From positions 13,591,001 to 13,655,000 of the forward strand of contig NC_082637.1 in NCBI RefSeq assembly GCF_030936135.1: a stretch of 64,000 nucleotides of DNA, read 5' to 3'. The DNA is from Gavia stellata. Lineage: Eukaryota; Chordata; Aves; Gaviiformes; Gaviidae. Numbering within the stretch: the first letter of the stretch is position 1; every line of letters starts with the position of its first letter. The notes below the pieces were generated by a model. The model was given only the letters and a program-made list of their open reading frames with translations, had not been told where the DNA came from and ran no database searches. A program made the position numbers and the translations under genes. Positions 12,701-23,500 of this stretch are shown here, piece by piece.

Positions 12701-15700
12701 GAGAACTCATTACCTAGTACCAGCAAAGTGCATGGCATTGCGCAATGCAAGAAGTAGAGACCCTTTCACCAAAAGGCATCAGGGAAATGGTTGAGTGTGT
12801 TCTGTCTGATCTTTACCTTATGGTACTGAATATTATTTATTTTTAAATACATGACAATATATTGCTATTATTTATCACAGGGGCTGGAGCCTTCCAAACT
12901 ATCTATGAGATAGTTGCCTGTATTTCATTAATATTTAATGAGAATTGGGCAATGGAACTTGAATGGCTGTAGCAGATTTTGAAATACTGGCCACATGCTA
13001 CTATTAAACAAGACGCCAGAAATAAGAGAAACCCACTTTGCCAGGCTTTCTCCAGCAAGATCTATACTGTCTATGCTTCTCTTTGGTGAAATGTCCAACC
13101 TTACATCTGCTTTCTGTGAAGGCATTTTCTTTTGGTGTCTCAGCAGGAAGAATTCAGCTCCTTGCATCAAGATAATAAAGACAGACTGAGTGACAGCACA
13201 ACAGGTATGTAATAACACTTAATTCTTATTTTCATATTTGGTTAGGTGTTTTAGGTGGTGTGAAATGTTGAAATCTGGTCAGAAATCCTCTGTGCCTTTC
13301 TGCTTAGAACATGAGACACAATAAGTATTAGGAGTAATGTTTTGTAATTTCACTAGCAGCTCCCCACCAGCTCCTCCGGCTTCTACGGGGTCATTGAATA
13401 CATTTTGGGGGAAAGAGTTCCTAGGAACAGTTTGCTTGCTCACTACACTTAGTGGTCACAGGAACAAACTGTTTAATTTGAAAAGTTAGAATAATTAACT
13501 AGCTAGCATTTCAGCTTTTTGAAAGCTTTTGAATCTTTTTGTTTTCCAAAGGTGCTGATAGTTTATTGGATGTGAGTTCTGAAGCTGACCAGCAAGATCT
13601 ACTTCTGCTGATGCAAGCAAAAATTGCTTCTTTGACATTGCACAATAAGGAGCTGCAGGACAAATTACAGGTGGGTGCTCCCTTAATCTGTTAGCAGAAC
13701 AAAGAGCTGCTTACTGTTTTGAAGAGATGTACTGTGAAGATAATTTAACGAGCTTGTTGGTGGTTAGATCATGGAAACACTCTGCCCCAAAGGATTAAAT
13801 CAGTGTTTTGATCTTCTCGCTTTTCCCATAAATTACTGAATAACTTTGTTTATTATGATAAACACATTCTAAAAGATGTTAACAGTTGTGTTAGCAGAAT
13901 TTTAATATGCATAGCTTTGATTATTAGCTTATGGAGATCAGCCCAGACTTTCAGAGGAGTTGGCACTTACTGCCTTCTCTTGCTCTAGATGACTAAATGG
14001 GAGCAGCTGCGTTTTGAATTTTTCTAAAACTTTCTTCCATGGTGCTTTAATTATCTGCCTATAGGACGTGGCAAGATTTCCTTGCTTATTCTACTCTAAA
14101 AAATATAACAATGTACTTATTTTTATTTTGCAATTGTTTGGGTTTCTTTTTGCACAGGAAAGAACACCTAAAGAAGTGGATTCAGCTGTAGAATCCTATC
14201 ATTCAACCCAAACAGAGTTTGAGCAAACAGCAGATAGACAAAGTGAGTTCTCAGCTCAGGAGCTGAAGTCTACATTAAATGCCACCCAAATTCAAGAAAA
14301 GTTGACAAGTCCCACTGAAGTAAAAATTAAGTATCTCCAGGAGGACTTAAAGGATGTGCAGAGGAAATTAGAGAATTCTGAAGCCAAAAGAAAGCACACA
14401 GAAGCTCAAGTCCAGTCTAGAGCCCCAGAAAAAGATCATTTAAATAGCACAGACATTTCAGAAAATGGTTCTAATCTTAATCTGAAGTTCCAAGAAACTC
14501 AAAACAAGTATGAGGAAGCTGTGAAAGAGGTTTTGAATGTACAAAGGCAAATGAAGCTGGGTCTTGTTTCCTCTGAAGGTGAAGAAACCAGTTCTGATCT
14601 GAGTAGGTTGAAGGTTACATGTGGAGAAGTTGAAATGCTTAAGCAAGAATTGAAAAGAGCGTTGGAGGAAAGTGAAACACAAAAAGAAAAAGTGAGAGAG
14701 CTACAGAAGAAGTTTGAAGAAAGAGAGCAGAATGTGGCAAGCAAATTGTCTGTGGAAGAGTGTGAGGAAATGAAGAATTCGTATTGTTCAGTTATTGATA
14801 ACATTAATCAAGAGAAAGCACTGTTGATTGAGAGGTACAAAGAAGGGCAAGAGGAAATTAAAAGGCTACAGGACAAGCTGACAAATCAGACACAGTTGGA
14901 ATCAAGTGCTGAAGCTGGAGAAATGAAAGATGCAATGCATAGAATGATAGATGAGCTCAACAGACAACTTAGTGAATTGTCTCAGTTGTACAAAGAAGCA
15001 CAAACAGAGCTTGAAGACTATAGGAAGAGAAAAACTCTAGATGATATAGCTTTGGACTACATTCCTAGAGATGAACATGAGAAACTGATGCAGGTGACAA
15101 ATTCTTTGAAATACAAAGCAGAGAATGAGTTATCGGAAATGAAATCCCAGTACACAAAAGTATTAGATGAAGCAGAAGAACTAAAGCAACTTTTAGACGC
15201 TCAGAAACAAAACTCTTTGCCAATTGCTGAACACCATCAGGTGATGAATGCACTCAGAAATACTGTAAAGGAAATGGAGGAAGAAATAAATGAGCTCAAA
15301 AGACTGCTTACCAACAAGGAAGGCGAAGTAAGAAACTTACAAAAGGAATTACTCGAAGAAAAAGCTGCAATTAATGAAGCAATGGTACCCAAGGCTACAT
15401 ATGAAAAGCTCCAGTCTTCACTAGAGGGTGAAGTTAGTGTTTTGTCATCCAAACTGAAGGATGTAATCCAAGAGAAGGAAAATATGTCCTTAGATGCTAT
15501 GCAACTGAGAAACGAAGTTTTGCACTTGAAAGAAGAGAAAGAAGGTATGCATAATCTGCTTGAAGCAAAGGAACGGGAGGTGACTGGTCTTCACCAAAAG
15601 TACCATCAAGCTCAAGAAGATCTTCTTGAAATGAAAAGATATTCTGAAAGCTCATCAAAACTGGAAGAGGATAAAGATAAAAAGGTTAGTGAATCACTAC

Positions 15701-18614
15701 ACTGGAGGGGTAGTACATGAGTTCAGACTGCAGAACATGTTGGTTGGTGCATGGGTGACCTAACAGACAATGTTGTGTCAAGTGTTACAGAGTGGAGTAA
15801 CTTTTTGAGTGCATTTGCTCATCTGAAAATTCAAATACCAAAGTCAAAGAAGTTTTCAGTATGTTTAACTTTACAGTTGGTTTCCCTTCCCTGTGGAGAT
15901 ATGCACGATCTTTCAACTTACCTCTTTTAAGTTCTGCTTAGATTGGGTTCACGCTATTCAGGCAACTGAAGTCAAAGAAGTGGGATTTACAGCAGGAAGA
16001 GATTCCAGAGCAGACAAGAAAACAAAAGATCAGAAAGGAGAAAAAATTCAGTATTCTGATTTTACTATATGATCTCAACCTTAGCATGACTTGACTAGTT
16101 TTCCTCTGCAGCTACCATATCTGTCACTACAAATTTCTTTATAAAAAGCTATGTATTTTGCTGGCTGTGAATAGCTGGCTTATGTTTGGTATGTTTCTGT
16201 CTTGTGTTCAGCAGCAGTATTTGTAAAGCTGGTAAATGCAATCCTTGTTTGTAAATATTGCTGGCTTTCAAAACAAGGAATGCATTTTGAAGGGACTGGG
16301 CTAGGAGGGGGGATAGAGAAGCATTCTAACCCTTTGCTTACATGATGTCTCTGTTTGTCCATTGGGTTTATTTACATCTTGTTTTTCCCCACTTCTTAAA
16401 TTTAAATCACAAATAACCCCAAGACGAGACCCACAAGAATACAGTATGCCTTGCAGCTTTTCATGAAAACCTATTCTTTGCCTCCCTAGATCAATGACAT
16501 GTCCAAGGAAGTTAGCAAATTAAAAGAAGCGTTGAACAGCCTTTCTCAGCTTTCCTACTCGACCAGTGCCCCCAAAAGACAAAGCCAGCAGCTGGAAGCA
16601 TTACAACAACAAGTGAAGCAGTTGCAAAACCAACTGAGTGTAAGTGTGACAATTTTTAAACCCACCATTATTCCCAGTTCTCTGAAGATAATGCATGCTG
16701 TTCTTCACTCTGCCTTATTTAAAATGGAGCACAGTCAATGAGTACAAGGAAAGTAATTTTCATCCAGAAATTGTATAATTTCTCTGTTTCTCTGAAACAT
16801 TTAGGAATCTGCAAGTCATGAATTGCTCTTTAGAAACGGTCTAACTAAAGAAAGCTGTTTTCCCCAATATATTTTGTCAGATCAATGTGGAGCAAAGTTT
16901 CTGTACTTGTAGTGGAATGTAGTGACTAGACCTGCTGCTGAGACCCTGATTTGTGAAAAATATGGCCAGTGTGCAGTGGATCTGTGTTTTCTCAAGAACA
17001 TTTCATCAGCTGAAGTCTTTTGGGTTTTTTAAGCTAAAATAAGTTTGAGTTCCTGGAAGAAAGTAGTCACTGAAGGCCTGAAGTTTCAAATCAAACAAAT
17101 CCATCTGTTTATAGGGAGCACAGTTTATTCTCTGAAATTGCTGAACTGCTTAAAGATTTTTTTTTTATGGTATTTGTGCATGAAAGGTTCAGTCTTCTAA
17201 GCTGGGTTGAGTCATAATTGCTATTTCCAAGAGCTTACCTGTCCAAAGGAACACTTTAATTCACTGCTGAGGGCGAAAAGAAGGTACTGCCCACCAGAGG
17301 CCTTTGTTGAGAGCCTGGAGTGACTCTGAAAGAATTCCCAGCCTGACATGCTAAATGGCTTACCTGGTGTCCGCTTTCCTACCTTCCCCAGCAGACAGAA
17401 GGAAGAGTCAATATGCATATGGGGCAGAAAAATTCCCTTGCAGTGGGGAGAAATAAGTAGTCAGACAGTTAAACACTGCATCCTGTCAGGCCCAGACTGT
17501 TTCTTCTCCCATTCCACCAAGTCTGAAAGGACCTTTCATCTCCCACTGCTTAAGGACCAGCAAAGTATTGTAAGGTGCAAAGATACGCAACACGTTAGGA
17601 AAGTGGGTAGGACTTAAAAGAGGACAGAAGCATTTTTTCCTTCTTGTAGCCTAGCTTTCCTAATAGCTTCACATTTATTTGGAAAGATGGCTTTTGGGAT
17701 ATGGCAGTGTGTGTTCATGAAAAAGGAGGTTGGCTTTCCTTGTTTGTATAGTAATTAACTGAAGATTTCATGGGTTAAGACCTTTCTAAGCACCTCCTCT
17801 TCCCTGGGAAGGCATTAGCTGACAGATGGGTCACTGACTTCAGGGAAGAGCTTAGTTGCAGTTGAGGGTTGATTTGTCAGAATATTGTTGGTTTTCCTCA
17901 CTTCTGGTTGCTGATAAGCTCAGAAGTAGAGTATGTGCTCATTCCACATCTTTGCAGGTCAGCACTTCTTACAACTGGTGTCATCTCACCAGCTTTTTTA
18001 CTGGGATGGGTAGAATTACAGCATTTCTGCAGACCATGCTTCTGAGCAAGTTATGTTTTGGATGGATAGTGGCACAGTACTGTCTGAGCTGGTTTTCCAT
18101 GCATGCATAAGACTATGGTTTGTAATTCCCCAGAGCTCTCTAAATCTAGTTGGGGAGTTCTGAATTCAACAGTTCTGAATGCTCTGTGACTTTCTGCTTA
18201 ACTATTTTCTAGGAAACAAAGAAACAACATCAGGAAATTGTCTCAGTTTACAGGATGCATCTTCTCTATGCTGTGCAGGTATGGTTGCATATTGTCAGTT
18301 ACGCAGTGTTGGTATTTTAATGGAAGATGTTTCTTCTGCAGATCTAGTAAGAACTTTGCACGTTTTATTTAAGACAGCCTACCCAAAATGTACGACTGTT
18401 TAAGTGCAAATTTAACACTGCTTCCTTTTGGGAAATTGATCTAATTACTATACCTCAAAAATAGTTTGTAAATCTTCTTAAAGAGTAGAGAGGTGCTTGA
18501 ATTCATTCATCTTTTCTTCTTTCTCTCCTTGTCTAGGGTCAAATGGATGAAGATGTCCAGAAAGTACTTAAACAAATTTTATCGATGTGTAAAAGCCAAT
18601 CACAGAAAAAGTAA
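771..18614 (+). CDS. RAI14: RAI14 (ankycorbin), 3' part, 15 coding exons; 5' end off-window
   Basis: Ankyrin-repeat plus coiled-coil protein that associates with cortical actin and cell junctions. Coding exons: 771-859, 2604-2668, 5312-5369, 5888-5958, 7388-7494, 9795-9973, 10654-10682, 11650-11736, 12367-12453, 13147-13204 (or from 13144), 13552-13670, 14158-15684, 16490-16639, 18213-18278, 18537-18614. All have AG/GT borders and compatible phases. They give 922 residues plus the end of one codon; the first ~56 residues of the human protein (about 980 aa) would lie upstream. Recognisable peptides include [41 protein letters not shown] and QSQKK before the stop. Introns hold two CR1 fragments and simple repeats; I recognise nothing else in them. 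Identity rests on remembered human RAI14, which matches exon by exon. Confidence 0.96.
4262..4710 (+). mobile_element. CR1 LINE fragment, 3' end
   Basis: About 450 bp that reads as the end of the CR1 reverse-transcriptase ORF (related to [18 protein letters not shown] and [18 protein letters not shown], interrupted by small changes). It then has the usual 3' tail ending in the repeated octamer gattctatgattctatga. It is 5'-truncated, as is usual for CR1, and lies in a RAI14 intron in the sense direction. Confidence 0.9.
6610..7048 (+). mobile_element. Old, diverged CR1 LINE fragment
   Basis: About 440 bp with weak but ordered CR1 landmarks: [12 protein letters not shown]-like coding sequence, then caccttgaaggtggtcaaac, tggaaatggc, cttttgagatgcttaaaact-like and gtcttccaac segments, and a degraded ttctgtgattatatga end. 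It is more diverged than the copies at 4.3 and 57 kb, hence probably older. It lies in a RAI14 intron, sense strand. Confidence 0.75.
8502..8543. repeat. Direct repeat of a 17-mer
   Basis: ttttttaagaaggtact occurs at 8502-8518 and again at 8527-8543, 25 bp apart, inside a RAI14 intron. No function is apparent. Confidence 0.7.
12005..12360. repeat. AT/TA and GT simple repeats with a 27-bp tandem duplication
   Basis: An AT-rich (TATA)n-like tract at 12005-12067, a (GT)n-(AT)n tract at 12240-12266, then two exact copies of a 27-bp unit starting cacgtgttagagagg (12270-12296 and 12297-12323), followed by more TATA/CACA steps. All lie in the RAI14 intron just before the exon at 12367. Confidence 0.85.
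12502..12535. repeat. 17-bp exact tandem duplication
   Basis: Two back-to-back copies of cttaataatctattttg (12502-12518 and 12519-12535) just downstream of a RAI14 exon. A short slippage-type duplication in an intron. Confidence 0.85.
14158..15684 (+). other. RAI14: RAI14 large coiled-coil exon (509 codons)
   Basis: A single 1527 bp exon, in frame throughout, encodes a Glu/Lys/Gln/Leu-rich heptad-like protein typical of long coiled coils. Stretches such as [19 protein letters not shown] and [19 protein letters not shown] show the pattern. It begins [20 protein letters not shown], where human RAI14 has a related SYHSTQT segment, and ends [12 protein letters not shown] at a GTTAGT donor. The reading frame is also open for 90 bp upstream, but that stretch includes the polypyrimidine tract and is intronic. 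Confidence 0.95.
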
Positions 18615-19901
18615 ACAAAAAAGCCAAGGAAAACTCCCCATTTTTGTTAATCCTGTTGTGGGTGTTTATCTAGATTTGCCTTAACATAAGATTTAAAATT
18701 GGCAATTTGCTGCTTTTGTGTTATTGTGCTGTTTGTGAGGTGGATTTGTTTGTCTGTCTCTACCACTTCCCATGTGCATTTGCATGTGCAGTAACTTAAA
18801 ACACATGCCTACTTTTCATATCCAAAATGCAAGTATGTTCTTCAGACTTTTTACTTAGGCTATTCCATGTCATGTTTACCCTGAAAGTGCTTTCTAGCTT
18901 CCTCCAATAGAGGGAGGTTAATCTAGAGGAAAGCATTCATGTTGCCTGGGTAAAAGTGAAATTCTCCATAAGGTCTTCTGTACTGTTTATAAGCTGCATC
19001 TTTCTTGTTACCGGGGCGTAACTTAGTTGCTTGATGTTGTAGCACTCAGATTCCTGACATTTTGCCATATGCAGTCTTTGGCAGAGCAGAAGTGAGCCTT
19101 GCAGCACTGAGCAGAAGTAGATATTTATGCTAAGCCAGAACATCAAACAGCTACACTTCTTAGTGTAATTTTATTTAAGATTAACGCACCATAAGGTAGC
19201 TGTCCCAATCCATCCAATGCACTGAGTACACAAAAATCATACCATGCTTCATAGTTTCCTTGAACTGCCTGGTAGTGGAATGAAACTATTTCAAGAGGTA
19301 AAATCATTAGTTTATTGAAGTTCTGTACAAAGCAGTACAGAAAACGTCTGTATAAACAACCCTTTATGATAGGTTTAGCTATCTATGCAAGTGTCGGCCA
19401 TGAAGCTCAGGAACAAAACCAGAACATACACTTTAGACAAGGGATTCTAGTGAACACAGGATGTTTACAGTGAATGTCAATGCCTCATACTTCCTAACCT
19501 CACTTTTGTAAAGATCGTCTCTTCAGTATATTTTTATTGGCCCTCTAATGAATTTTTTTGTAACTAAACCATTTTTTCTACATAATGTTTGCATTAAGCT
19601 TATTAACAAATATTTTTAGGTAATCGTGTTTTAGAGAGTTTCTTTTTATACCCCCAAGTATTCAGTAATAATGAAGCATAGTGAAGTGTTTTCAGTTTGT
19701 AAAAGATCTGTACGAATAATAGACCTGTCAGTCAGCGTGGTCCAGAGCAGTGAAGTGTAAAATGCAATTCAGCCTGCTGTTTCAAAAAACATACAAACGA
19801 TGGGTAGAGAACAGCAAAAGGTGTCAAAAATTTCTACATGTTGTTTCTAGAGGCTAGGGGCATCAGTGAAGCCTTTATCAGCACTTTTAAATTTAAAGTC
19901 A

Positions 19902-19907
19902 AATAAA
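19902..19907 (+). terminator. RAI14: Possible proximal poly(A) signal of RAI14
   Basis: Canonical AATAAA about 1.29 kb after the stop, followed by GT-containing sequence (gatgtggtatag). It could give a shorter 3'UTR. Sequence evidence only. Confidence 0.35.
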
Positions 19908-20560
19908 AATGCCTGATGTGGTATAGTATGAAACTATGGAAAAAATTTTCTAAGCACACACTGCACTTGAGGGTACAACCATTCTAAGTAGCTTGCAGCT
20001 TCACTATGGTATTTGTTTTATTCCTGTTAGTGGATATGTCTCTAATAGAGAAATCTTCCAGAGCTATATAATCTATGAAGTTTATATAGAGTCATAATAT
20101 GACAAGAGTCAGCAGTGCCTCAGGCTGACTGGACTCATAGTGCACTTATATCAGATAATTCCTAACCCTGGTAAAACTAAAATGGATTTTTAAAAGCAAA
20201 AAGAAAAATCACACTTTTGCATCAGTTAGACCTTGGTGTTACTTTTCTTGGGTGGTTTAACTAATGCCTGCTCATTTTGAACAGTATTTTATGGTTAGAT
20301 GGTTTTGAAAATGCTCCAAAGAAATGTGAAAAGAATTTTGCTGCAGCACTTCAGGATGAACAACAAGATTTTAAGCGTGCTAATGCCACAAAATATAAAA
20401 CTTGATGAACCATTTTGTAGGTTGCCTGATGGATTTAGTCTTCTACTTTGTTTTGGTTTTTATATTTATTACAATTATCTTTGTGGAATATTGAAAATTA
20501 TATACTACAGCATAGCAAGTTTCTTTATATGTAATTTACAAGAAGTTTCCTTATGCAGCA

Positions 20561-20566
20561 AATAAA
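20561..20566 (+). terminator. RAI14: Distal poly(A) signal of RAI14
   Basis: Canonical AATAAA in an AT-rich context, followed within 30 bases by a T/GT-rich downstream element. It lies about 1.95 kb after the stop codon. Confidence 0.65.
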
Positions 20567-20585
20567 CTATTTCCAATTTTTTCAT

Positions 20586-23500
20586 CTTTGTTCTTTTTGT
20601 GCCTTCATTTACTCTTTGTATTGAGGGAAATCTTACTATGCTGTTTTAACGTAGTGCAAATATGTTCTGTATCTCATGTTTAGATAGCTTTCAGATATAC
20701 TGGGTTTTCCTTCGTGAAATTGCAACTTGATTATTAGCTTCCTTGATCTGTCAGGTAGAATAGAATGCACTCCAAACCCCATGCAAATCGTTTTGCAGAT
20801 TATGCCTTCTATCTGATTGCTAAGTTTTTCACGTGGGCTTCCTGCTAGAGGTAATGCAGGTTTCCCATTCGCCACCGGATGCATTCCAACTAAGTTTGAA
20901 ACTACCTTAGAGCACTGGCACAGATTGGTGAGGTCCGACAGTTTTTCAAAACTGCGGTTGTCTTATCACTTAATGCTTCTCCACATACAGAACTACAGTG
21001 AAAGTATATATATGTGTATATGCATATAGATACATGGATATGTATACTTCTCTTTAAACTTACCAGTAGTTATAGTCATCTCTCCCTCTCCTGAGTTTTA
21101 CTTGAGAAACTAGTTTTTTGGTAACTTTTTTGCTAAAAATATCTTCCTATCTGAGGGTGGAACACACAGATGGCAGGAATTGCACCTCTCTTGCTTACAT
21201 CCTGGGGGTCAAGTAGGTCTTTAGCCTCTTGTAGAAAATTTCTGTAAGCTACTCAATACCGGGTTTCCTTTGAAGAAGGCTGCTGACAAACTGGTGTGCA
21301 GAATGTGTTCATGGTGAGGTCACCTGTCAGGGAAGATCACATCTGCTTTGTGCCGTCACAAGCAATGGGACTGCTGCCTAATATCTCCCATCTGAATTGC
21401 CGTTTGTTTTCCTTGTGGATGGTTGGATGCCAGCTCTGTTGCGTAACAGATTTTTTTTTTTTTTAGGGGCAGACCTGTGGCAGTCCTGCATTTTGCCTTC
21501 AAAGTTGGTTGTTGCCACATTGGAGTAGAAGTGCTTCCCAACCATCACTGCTCTGGTGGTTATTTATTTCTGGCCTCCTGCATGGGCAGTCATGACAGCA
21601 TTGGTCTTCTCCTGGGCAGCATTTTTATAGCTGATTTCTTTCCTCCTCCCCACTAAGTGTATGAGTACTGGGGATGTGCAGTCCTCTCATCAAACTCACA
21701 GACGGCAGTTCGCATACAACAGAAATAATTTGGTTAGACTGCTCAGCTGGAGTGTACTGTCTCTTCTCGCCCATCCCATGCCCTGTCACATTAGAGAATA
21801 GTGACAAATGGTGATAGCAGACTTCAGAGGACTGCGAGTGGGTTGAAATTTGGGAGGAGATGTCTCTTTAGATTTACATTAAGATCACCTCTTTTTTTTT
21901 TTCTGCTTGTTTTTTTTCTCTCTTGCTGGAGGAAGGAAGTGCAAGTCCCTGTAAGCAGGTTTTGCCCTCATTATTTGGCATCTGGCTGTCACAGGCTCCC
22001 TCTTTTGCCAACCTAGGTGGGCATAAGAAGATGGAGAGTGAAGTGATTCAGGAGTTTTCAGCAGCAATCAGGCAAGAACTTCTTGGAGTCTCCTTGATGG
22101 GCTCCTTTTGGCTCCAGCAATATGTAGTGGCACATAGCCAATACTTGAGCTCAAGGGTGGTTGACCTTATTTGAGTCTGGCTACCTGGGCGTGCTCCACA
22201 CCAGCAGGACAGCAGCATCCTCTTGTTCCTTTCCTCACTGAAGTGTGTGCATACTCTCACTGTGTGTGGCTTGTGGCTATTTCCTGCTCACAAGTCCCTT
22301 ATACTGAAAAAGGAAAGTGGTCATTGGTCCCCCTGTACCTGATTTTGGTACATTTTGAGGTTTTTCTGCACAGTCTTACTTCTGGAGAACTGAGAGCATC
22401 AGTAAGTGTCATTCCCTTGAGGCTGGTTTTTTTAGCGGAACAGGAGATTGAGAGTAAAAGAAACAGATGGTTTATTCAGGTCCCTCACGGATAGAGGCAC
22501 GAGGAAAGAAGCTAGTATTTCCCTGTCCTGGCTGAGCAGCGGGCTCAGTCATGGCAGGAAGGCCTGCTGGTTTCCCTCCCACCACTCCCCACGTCAACTA
22601 AATGACGATGTGCTACGTGTCAGCACAAGGCAACAAAAGCCAAGGGAAGGCCACACTGCTGTGTGCAGCAGTAAACCACAGCACAGCGTCCTAGGAGAAG
22701 CAACCAAGAGAGGGCCAGTGGAAAAGCTGGCTGGAAATCACTTGGCAGATGCTACATTGCTATGTGGAGCTGCGATTTGGTTTTAAAGCCCACTTCACGT
22801 TATTTGAGTTTTCCTGAGAGTGGCTGGCTGGGGGCAGGAGGTAGGTGGTGTGTGACTTCACTGCTCTGAACGTTTCAGAGCTAAATAAATTACTGTTGCT
22901 CCACGTATGTTGTATTGAGACCATAAAAGCTGCTCTCTGGGGGCTTTGGCAGTGTGGGGTACCAGCCTAGAGTGTGCAGGAGGGAGGAGGAGAAGCAAAG
23001 AGTCTGGAGGTCCATGTGGACCACAGGAGAAGAGCTGCCTCACGGCAGTGGAACAGGGGTGTCCACGTGAGCCTTTGCCCGTCTGACCTGCCCCCAGGAA
23101 GGCTCTTGCCTTGGGTTGGGCCAGACAAAGCGTCCTGTGGCTTTCTCCACGCTGATGCCAGCCCTCATCTGAGCAAAAGGCAGACACAAAAGGCTGTGGC
23201 AATCTGCCCTTAAACGTGGCAGAGACCCATGTGCTTCAGGGAAGAATCGCTGGCTCAAGCAGTGTGGTCAGGCCTCCCAGCACGGGGCAGGTCCTGGAGC
23301 AGGGGCAGCGTCTTGTGGCTTTGGCTGTCGGTGGGGCTGGGGCCTCAGCCTGCTGCTGGAGGAGGTCTTAGGATCCAGGCTGCAAAGCAGCTGCACAGTG
23401 GGTCATGGTGCTGTATGTTGAAGAAACTCACAGAAAAGGTCCTGGAGAAGTTAGGTGTTGAGGTTCCAAGTAACAGCACAGGCAGACATGATGTAACCCA

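Larger units (their letters stand above)
18615..20585 (+). other. RAI14: RAI14 3' untranslated region
   Basis: AT-rich sequence after the TAA stop with no coding exon. It contains AATAAA at 19902-19907 and again at 20561-20566, the second followed by a T/GT-rich tract (ttcatctttgttctttttg), and a perfect 8-bp inverted repeat at 19321-19342. The end is inferred from the distal signal; the true cleavage site may differ by tens of bases. Confidence 0.7.

Noticed and set aside
14068-14157. Upstream extension of the RAI14 coiled-coil frame
   Set aside because: It starts with GTG, is hydrophobic because it reads the polypyrimidine tract, and ends at a normal acceptor that joins the previous exon in phase.
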